From Roseateles toxinivorans (GTDB lineage: Bacteria; Pseudomonadota; Gammaproteobacteria; Burkholderiales; Burkholderiaceae_C): a stretch of 64,000 nt of DNA. This document shows, one piece after another, positions 58,762 through 64,000 of this stretch. The position numbers and the translations under genes were made by a program. The notes beneath the pieces are model-generated. The model did not search any database, was not told the DNA's origin, and saw only the letters and a list, made by a program, of their open reading frames with translations. Where the stretch lies: contig CAMDHE010000010.1 in assembly GCA_945898095.1 (NCBI GenBank), forward strand, positions 1 to 64,000. The letters run 5' to 3'. Within the stretch, counting starts at the first letter, position 1; the number at the start of each line of letters is the position of its first letter.

Positions 58762-59433
58762 TCAGACCGTCGCGCTGCGTTGCAGGATGTTGGAGAACTC
58801 CTCGATGAAGGACTCCAGCGTGATCGCGCTGCGGTCGATCTGGCGCGCGAAGCGGTTGTAGGCCAGCACTGCAGGGATGGCGGCAAACAGGCCGATGGCG
58901 GTTGCGACCAGGGCCTCGGCGATGCCGGGGGCGACGGTGGCCAGTGTGACCTGCTGCAAATTGGACAGGCCGACAAAGGCATGCATGATGCCCCAGATGG
59001 TGCCGAACAGCCCGACATAGGGCGAGACTGAGCCGACCGAGGCGAGGAAGGACAACTGGCTTTCCATCACGTCCATTTCGCGCTGGAAACTGGCCCGCAT
59101 GGCTCGGCGCGCGCCGTCAAGCAGGGCGCCCGATTCAGTGACGCGGCGTTCACGCAGCTTCAGGAATTCGCGCATGCCGGAAACGAAAATGCGCTCCAGC
59201 GGTGCGCCGTTTTCACGTCTGGACACAGTGCCGTAGAGATCGTTGAGGTTCTTGCCCGACCAGAACTCCTGCTCGAAAGCTTCATTGCCGCTTTTGATGC
59301 GCGAGATCGAAATCAGCTTGCTGAAAATCACGCTCCAACTCGCCAGCGAGACCGCCAGCAGGCAGGCAATCACCATTTGTACGGGCAGGCTGGCATGCAG
59401 GATCAGCGCGACGATGGAAAGGTCTTGGTTCAT
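58762..59433 (-). CDS. tolQ: Tol-Pal system proton channel subunit TolQ
   Basis: 223 residues, three membrane helices. SVSPYVGLFGTIWGIMHAF and VAPGIAEALVATAIGLFAAI are the conserved TolQ/ExbB helices. With TolR it forms the ion-driven motor. The start overlaps the ybgC stop by 4 nt (ATGA). Confidence 0.96.
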   Translation of the reverse strand: MNQDLSIVALILHASLPVQMVIACLLAVSLASWSVIFSKLISISRIKSGNEAFEQEFWSGKNLNDLYGTVSRRENGAPLERIFVSGMREFLKLRERRVTESGALLDGARRAMRASFQREMDVMESQLSFLASVGSVSPYVGLFGTIWGIMHAFVGLSNLQQVTLATVAPGIAEALVATAIGLFAAIPAVLAYNRFARQIDRSAITLESFIEEFSNILQRSATV

Positions 59434-59849
59434 GGCTGTTTCGCTTGTAGGGCTGCCATCAAGGCGGCTGGAATACGGTTTGGTTTGAAATCGAGTTGGC
59501 TGCTGCTTTGCACGCAGCCGATGCGGATCTGTCCTTCAGCCAGCAGGCGCTCGCCGCACCGCGCCTGCTGAAACAAGTTCATGCTGGCCCGGCCGATGTC
59601 GCGCGGCTCGACGCTGATTTGCAGCAGGTCGTCAAGCCTTGCCGGTTTGAGATAGCGTACATCGGTGTGGCTGACGATGAACATCACCCCGTCCTGCATG
59701 CGCATCGACTGCTGTTCGAAGCCCAGGCTACGCAGCCATTCTGTGCGTGCGCGCTCGAAGAACTTCAGATAGTTGGCATAGAACACGACGCCGCCAGCAT
59801 CGGTGTCCTCCCAGTAGACGCGCAATTGATGGGTGAAGGCCGTCATCAT
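59430..59849 (-). CDS. ybgC: Tol-Pal associated acyl-CoA thioesterase YbgC
   Basis: 139 residues, hot-dog fold. RVYWEDTDAGGVVFYANYLK carries the catalytic Asp, and FFERARTEWLRSLGFEQ follows. It hydrolyses short acyl-CoA thioesters and commonly heads the tol-pal operon. It overlaps the aminotransferase stop by 4 nt, with ATG at 59849 (a second ATG at 59846 is equally usable). Confidence 0.94.
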   Translation of the reverse strand: MMTAFTHQLRVYWEDTDAGGVVFYANYLKFFERARTEWLRSLGFEQQSMRMQDGVMFIVSHTDVRYLKPARLDDLLQISVEPRDIGRASMNLFQQARCGERLLAEGQIRIGCVQSSSQLDFKPNRIPAALMAALQAKQP

Positions 59850-61030
59850 CGGTGCAGGGCAACCGCCAATCGGCGCACGGCTTCTTGCAGATCGTCCAGG
59901 CTGCTGGCGAAGGAAAGCCGTAGCCAGCGTTCGCTGCCTGCGCGGCCGAAATCACGGCCTGGCGTCAGCGCCAACTGGCTGCTCTGCATCAGGTCGAAGG
60001 CAAATTGCCAGCTATCAGTGCAGAAATCCGAGCAGTCTATCCAGACATAAAATGCCCCGTCCGGCGTGACCGGCACTTTCAATCCCAATGCCTGCAAGGC
60101 CGGCACGATGTAATCACGACGCTCGCGAAAGGCCTGTCGGCGCTGTTCATATTCGGCCATCGAGGCGGGCTCAAAGCAGGCCAGCGCCGCATATTGGGCA
60201 ATGCTTGAGGCGCAGATGAACAGGTTCTGGGTCAGTTTCTCGACCGGGGCCACCAGTTCCGGCGGCAGCACCAGCCAACCGAGGCGCCAACCGGTCATGC
60301 CGAAATATTTGGAAAAACTGTTCACCGAAATCACATCGTCGCCAAACTCCAGCGCACTGCGCTCGAAACGCGCGTCATAGCTGAGGCCGAGATAGATTTC
60401 ATCGACGATGGTGACGCCGCCGCGCGCGCGAACCGCTTCAACGATGGCCTGCATTTCCTGCGGTGCGATCGAAGTGCCGGTCGGGTTGCTGGGCGAAGCC
60501 AGCAGCACGCCGCGGGTGGCCGGATTCCAGGCGGCGCAGACCTGGGCACTGCCGGGCTGGAAGCGCTGCTCAGGCCCGGCCGGCAGCAGCACGGCCTGCG
60601 CATCGGTGGCAGCGACAAAATGCCGGTTGCAGGGATAGCAGGGGTCAGGCATCAACACCTCGTCGTCGCGCTCGAACAAGGCCAAGCAGGCGAGTTGCAG
60701 CGCCGCCGATGCGCCGGCGGTGATGACGATGCGGTCAGCGGCGATGTCGAGCTCGAAACGTTGCCGATACCAGCCCGAGACTGCCCGACGCAGCGCCGGC
60801 AAGCCAGTGGCCGGCAGATACTGGGTGCTGCCGGCATCGATGCAATCGCGCGCAGCTTGCTGAACTGCGGCGGGTGCGACAAAGTCAGGCTCGCCGATGT
60901 TCAGGTAGAGCATGCGCTGGCCACCCAGGGCTGGGTCGCAAACCGCCGTGCGCGCCATTTCAGCCGCAGCCTTGGCGCATTCCATGACGTAGAAGGGCTC
61001 GATCTGGTCGAGCCGCCCGGCCAGCTTCAT
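59846..61030 (-). CDS. Class I/II PLP-dependent aminotransferase
   Basis: 394 residues. [41 protein letters not shown] and the Schiff-base block [19 protein letters not shown] (Lys in SFSK) mark fold type I, aspartate aminotransferase-like. Substrate cannot be fixed. It sits in the run ribBA-ribH-nusB-aminotransferase-ybgC; its start overlaps the nusB stop (ATGA). Confidence 0.9.
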   Translation of the reverse strand: MKLAGRLDQIEPFYVMECAKAAAEMARTAVCDPALGGQRMLYLNIGEPDFVAPAAVQQAARDCIDAGSTQYLPATGLPALRRAVSGWYRQRFELDIAADRIVITAGASAALQLACLALFERDDEVLMPDPCYPCNRHFVAATDAQAVLLPAGPEQRFQPGSAQVCAAWNPATRGVLLASPSNPTGTSIAPQEMQAIVEAVRARGGVTIVDEIYLGLSYDARFERSALEFGDDVISVNSFSKYFGMTGWRLGWLVLPPELVAPVEKLTQNLFICASSIAQYAALACFEPASMAEYEQRRQAFRERRDYIVPALQALGLKVPVTPDGAFYVWIDCSDFCTDSWQFAFDLMQSSQLALTPGRDFGRAGSERWLRLSFASSLDDLQEAVRRLAVALHR

Positions 61031-61533
61031 CGGGCTGATTTTTTTGCCGAATTGCGCGCAGCCACTTCCAGCGGCCGCATATCGCCAGCCGTTCGGTCGA
61101 GCACGCCGTTGACATATTTATGTCCGTCGGTGCCACCAAATGATTTGGCCAGCTCGACGGCCTCATTGATCACCACCCGGTAGGGAATGTCGACGCAATG
61201 CTTCAGTTCGTAGGCGCCGATCATCAGCACACCATGTTCGATCGGTGACAGTTCGGTGGTCTTGCGGTCGACATGACGCGACAACATGCTGTCAAGGTCC
61301 GCAGCTTCCATGATGCAGCCGTTCAGCAAGGCGTCGTAATGGGCCCGGTCGACCTTGTTGAACCCTTCCTGTTCATGCATATGGGCGTCGATGGTGGCGA
61401 CATCGTCACCGGTGATCAGCCATTGATAAAGACCTTGCAAAGCGCTTTCGCGCGAGCGACGGCGAGCCGATTTCGGTTGCGCTCGCGGCGCCTTCTCGGC
61501 TGAGGGAGAGGTGACGCTGTCGTTGGTGATCAC
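61027..61533 (-). CDS. nusB: Transcription antitermination factor NusB
   Basis: 168 residues. [20 protein letters not shown] at the start and [40 protein letters not shown] later are the NusB core. It binds BoxA RNA with NusE in rRNA antitermination. A 25-residue basic N-terminal extension precedes the fold. Overlaps ribH by 4 nt. Confidence 0.95.
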   Translation of the reverse strand: MITNDSVTSPSAEKAPRAQPKSARRRSRESALQGLYQWLITGDDVATIDAHMHEQEGFNKVDRAHYDALLNGCIMEAADLDSMLSRHVDRKTTELSPIEHGVLMIGAYELKHCVDIPYRVVINEAVELAKSFGGTDGHKYVNGVLDRTAGDMRPLEVAARNSAKKSAR

Positions 61534-62000
61534 TGCAGTTCTTCCATTAAATTTGCCATTTCGACCGCCACGCGGGCTGCGTCGCGACCTTTGTCCTCGG
61601 CGCGTGCCCAGGCTTGCGCTTCATTTTCCACCGTCAAAATGGCGTTGGCGATGGGTATCTGATGGTCCAGCGACAGGCGCGTGACGGCCGCGCCGCTTTC
61701 GTTGGCGACCAACTCGAAGTGATAGGTTTCGCCGCGGATGATGCAGCCGAGCGCCACCAGCGCGTCATAGTCTTCGCTCTCGGCCAAGGCATTCAATGCC
61801 AACGCCACTTCCAATGCGCCGGGTACGGTAACCAGGCGGATATGTTGTTCGGCCACGCCAAGCCGCAGCAGCTCGGCCTGGCAGGCTTCGGCCAGGCGGC
61901 AGGTAATGTCATGGTTGAAGCGCGCTTGCACGATGCCGATGCGCAGGTCTTGGCCATTCAATGAGGTTTGCGGAGCTTGCCCCTGCTCGGATCCTTGCAT
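61530..62000 (-). CDS. ribH: 6,7-dimethyl-8-ribityllumazine synthase
   Basis: 156 residues. [60 protein letters not shown] and the catalytic His in that block identify RibH. It condenses the aminouracil and the dihydroxybutanone phosphate. Follows ribBA by 8 nt and is overlapped by nusB, as in most betaproteobacteria. Confidence 0.97.
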   Translation of the reverse strand: MQGSEQGQAPQTSLNGQDLRIGIVQARFNHDITCRLAEACQAELLRLGVAEQHIRLVTVPGALEVALALNALAESEDYDALVALGCIIRGETYHFELVANESGAAVTRLSLDHQIPIANAILTVENEAQAWARAEDKGRDAARVAVEMANLMEELQ

Positions 62001-62008
62001 CGCAGTCC

Positions 62009-63118
62009 TCAGTTCGTTGGCTCGGGAGATTTGAAGCCGGTAACGTCGAGTCCATAGCCGGTCATGCTTGGCATGCGGCGCGGACTGCCCAGAAGCCGCA
62101 TCCGGTGCACGCCGAGTTCGCGCAGGATCTGCGCGCCGACGCCGTAAGTACGCAGGTCCATCATGCGCGGCTGGATTTCAGGTGGCGACTGCACTGGAAC
62201 GGTTTGCAAGCGGCTCAGCAAAGAGTCGGCTTCATCGCTGCAATTGAGCAGCACCGCCACGCCTTGCGGCGCTTTCTTGATTTCGGCCAAGGCGGCAGGC
62301 AGGGGCCAGGAATGTCCGCCGGATCCGCTGTCGAGCAGGTCCAGCACCGACAAGGGTTCGTGCACCCGCACCAGCACCTCATCGCCGTCATTCCATTGAC
62401 CATGGGTCAAGGCCATGTGGATCGCGCCGGTGCGATCGCTGAAAACAGTGCAATCAAACTCGCCTTGGGCGGTCTGCAGCTTGCGCTGGGACTCGCGCTT
62501 GATCAGCGACTCATTGCGGCTGCGATGCTCGATCAGATCGGCAATCGTGCCGATCTTGAGGCCATGCTCTTTGGCGAACAGCACCAGGTCAGGCAGCCTG
62601 GCCATCGTGCCGTCGTCATTCATGATCTCGCAGATCACTGCGGCTGGCTCAAGCCCGGCCATGCGGGCGAAATCGCAGCCGGCTTCGGTATGGCCGGCGC
62701 GCATCAGCACCCCGCCTTCCTGTGCTTGCAAGGGAAAGATATGCCCGGGTTGCACCAGGTCACGCGCGACCGCGTGGCGAGCCACCGCAGCCTGCACGGT
62801 GCGGGCCCGGTCAGCGGCTGAAATTCCGGTGGTCACGCCGGTAGCTGCCTCGATCGAGACGGTGAAAGCGGTGCCATGTTTGGTGCCGTTGCGGATCGCC
62901 ATCGGTGGCAATTGCAGCCGCTCGCAGCGTTCGCGTGTCAAGGTCAGACAGATCAGGCCTCGGCCGAATCTGGCCATGAAATTGATGGCTTCAGGCGTCA
63001 CATGGTCGGCCGCCATGACAAGGTCGCCTTCGTTTTCGCGATCTTCTTCGTCGACCAGAATAACCATTCGACCGGCTGCCAGTTCGGCAACCAGCTCGGA
63101 TACAGGGGATATGGGCAT
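62009..63118 (-). CDS. ribB: 3,4-DHBP synthase with degenerate GTP cyclohydrolase II domain (RibBA/RibBX)
   Basis: 369 residues. The N-terminal RibB domain is intact: [20 protein letters not shown], the acidic loop and [17 protein letters not shown] with its metal His. The C-terminal GCH2-type half begins [20 protein letters not shown] but reads [20 protein letters not shown] where active enzymes have the zinc ligands of ECLTGD-x-SxRCDCG. So only the RibB activity should remain here, as described for RibBX-type proteins. 46 nt separate it from ribD; no FMN-riboswitch-sized leader exists. Confidence 0.93.
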   Translation of the reverse strand: MPISPVSELVAELAAGRMVILVDEEDRENEGDLVMAADHVTPEAINFMARFGRGLICLTLTRERCERLQLPPMAIRNGTKHGTAFTVSIEAATGVTTGISAADRARTVQAAVARHAVARDLVQPGHIFPLQAQEGGVLMRAGHTEAGCDFARMAGLEPAAVICEIMNDDGTMARLPDLVLFAKEHGLKIGTIADLIEHRSRNESLIKRESQRKLQTAQGEFDCTVFSDRTGAIHMALTHGQWNDGDEVLVRVHEPLSVLDLLDSGSGGHSWPLPAALAEIKKAPQGVAVLLNCSDEADSLLSRLQTVPVQSPPEIQPRMMDLRTYGVGAQILRELGVHRMRLLGSPRRMPSMTGYGLDVTGFKSPEPTN

Positions 63119-63164
63119 AACTTCGATTGTAAGTGGGCGCCGCAGCAGCCCTTTGAATGCAAAC

Positions 63165-64000
63165 TCAGCGAGGACGTAAACGCAAGCGCAGGTCTTGGCC
63201 GATCAACTGGCAGTCATTCCATTGCCATTGCAGTGCGTCCTGCAAGGATTCCAACGGCCCGAAGGCTGCCATTTCGCGGCCCAGGCCGAGCAGTTTCGGT
63301 GCCAGATAGATCAGCAACTCGTCGACCAGACCTTCGCGCAGCAGCGAACCATTGAGCTTGTGACCGGCCTCGACATGCAACTCGTTGATTTCGCGCCGGC
63401 CCAGATCAGCCATCACCGCAGCCAGATCGACCTTGCCCTGCGCGCCGGGCAGGCAACAAAGTTCTGCGCCAACGCCTCGCAAAGCCGCGGCTTTGGCGCC
63501 CTCGGGCTTGACCGCGCAATAAATCAGCGTCCGGCCCGGAGGCGCCAGCAGGCGCGCGTCGCTGGAGGTTTCAAGTTTCGAATCAATCACGACACGCAGC
63601 GGTTGCAGCGCTGTCTCGACCAGGCGCACGTCGAGCCTTGGGTTGTCGTCGCGCAAGGTGCCGATGCCGGTCATGACGGCGCCGGCGCGTTTGCGCCAGT
63701 CATGTCCATCGCGCCTTGCAGCTTCGCCGGTGATCCATTGGCTGGCGCCGTTGGTCAGGGCGGTTCGGCCGTCCAGCGAAGCGGCAATCTTCAGGCGCAA
63801 GAAAGGCCGGCCACGCTGCATGCGCGAGAAAAATCCGATATTCAACTGTTGGGCTTCTTCAGCCAGCAGGCCGGTCTCGGTGATGATGCCGGCAGCGTGA
63901 AGTCTGGCCATGCCTGCGCCACTGACCAGGGGGTTGGGGTCGGTGATCGCGGCGACAACGCGCAGCAGGCCGGCCGCGATCAGCGCATCGCAGCAGGGCG
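63165..64000 (-). CDS. ribD: Riboflavin biosynthesis protein RibD (partial at 5' end)
   Basis: The frame continues past the right edge. The visible part starts in the deaminase domain ([38 protein letters not shown]) and contains the reductase domain ([54 protein letters not shown]). Bifunctional deaminase/reductase of the riboflavin path. Riboflavin synthase (ribE) is usually next; here ribBA follows directly. Confidence 0.94.
   Translation of the reverse strand, partial: PCCDALIAAGLLRVVAAITDPNPLVSGAGMARLHAAGIITETGLLAEEAQQLNIGFFSRMQRGRPFLRLKIAASLDGRTALTNGASQWITGEAARRDGHDWRKRAGAVMTGIGTLRDDNPRLDVRLVETALQPLRVVIDSKLETSSDARLLAPPGRTLIYCAVKPEGAKAAALRGVGAELCCLPGAQGKVDLAAVMADLGRREINELHVEAGHKLNGSLLREGLVDELLIYLAPKLLGLGREMAAFGPLESLQDALQWQWNDCQLIGQDLRLRLRPR

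Overview
The window looks like a chromosomal segment of a betaproteobacterium (roughly 60% GC by eye, Gram-negative envelope genes, and gene orders common in that class: pyrG-kdsA-eno-ftsB, suhB/trmJ/cysE, ribBA-ribH-nusB, darP/pmbA). The genus cannot be fixed from the sequence alone. Coding density is high and most genes lie in short co-directional runs joined by 4-nt ATGA overlaps. I saw no rRNA, tRNA, CRISPR array, phage or intact insertion sequence.

Layout. 1-5.4 kb: a polyamine uptake and breakdown run on the minus strand (class III aminotransferase, puuD, potF, potG, potH; potH runs off the left edge). 5.4-8.3 kb: membrane proteins (EamA transporter, YccA, TerC family) and a small exported protein. 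8.3-8.8 kb: non-coding, with a foldback repeat. 8.8-11.2 kb: a DUF455 ferritin-like protein, gamma-carbonic-anhydrase family protein and Hsp33. 11.2-14.5 kb: a signalling island with a CHASE3 histidine kinase, a complete NarL-type regulator, a receiver-only paralogue of it and a third single-domain receiver, with two adjacent MITE-like inverted-repeat elements. 14.6-20.2 kb: a BamE-like lipoprotein, a very large membrane protein of unknown function and a phosphofructokinase. 20.2-29.1 kb (minus): mutS, an alpha/beta hydrolase, pyrG, kdsA, eno, ftsB, pnuC and a nicotinamide-riboside kinase-like gene. 29.5-35 kb: a lipase-like lipoprotein, then an unusual GspE/PilB-family ATPase paired with pilU. 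35.2-42 kb: a DUF349 gene interrupted by an in-frame amber codon, suhB, trmJ, cysE, mogA and darP. 42-47 kb: pmbA and a TRAP transporter whose binding protein faces its permease genes. 47-51 kb: housekeeping genes, rpsU and a degenerate GGDEF protein. 51-54.7 kb: a minor pilin operon (pilE-like, pilW, pilX, pilV). 54.8-57.4 kb: a bufferin-type RiPP operon. 57.4-64 kb (minus): ribD (partial), ribBA, ribH, nusB, an aminotransferase, ybgC, tolQ, tolR, tolA.

The most interesting locus is 54842-57425. A DUF2282 bufferin-type precursor (four cysteines behind a signal peptide), an MNIO-family DUF692 enzyme and a DUF2063 partner protein form an apparent operon. A catalytically intact pyroglutamyl-peptidase gene sits between precursor and MNIO gene, with only 2 nt separating it from the latter. 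I do not know of pyroglutamyl peptidase as a described component of bufferin operons. Other points worth following are the 1202-residue receptor-like membrane protein, the receiver-only regulator duplication, the three ~160-bp foldback elements, the amber-interrupted DUF349 gene, a minor pilin with a textbook EF-hand loop, and a RibBA whose GTP-cyclohydrolase half has lost its zinc site.
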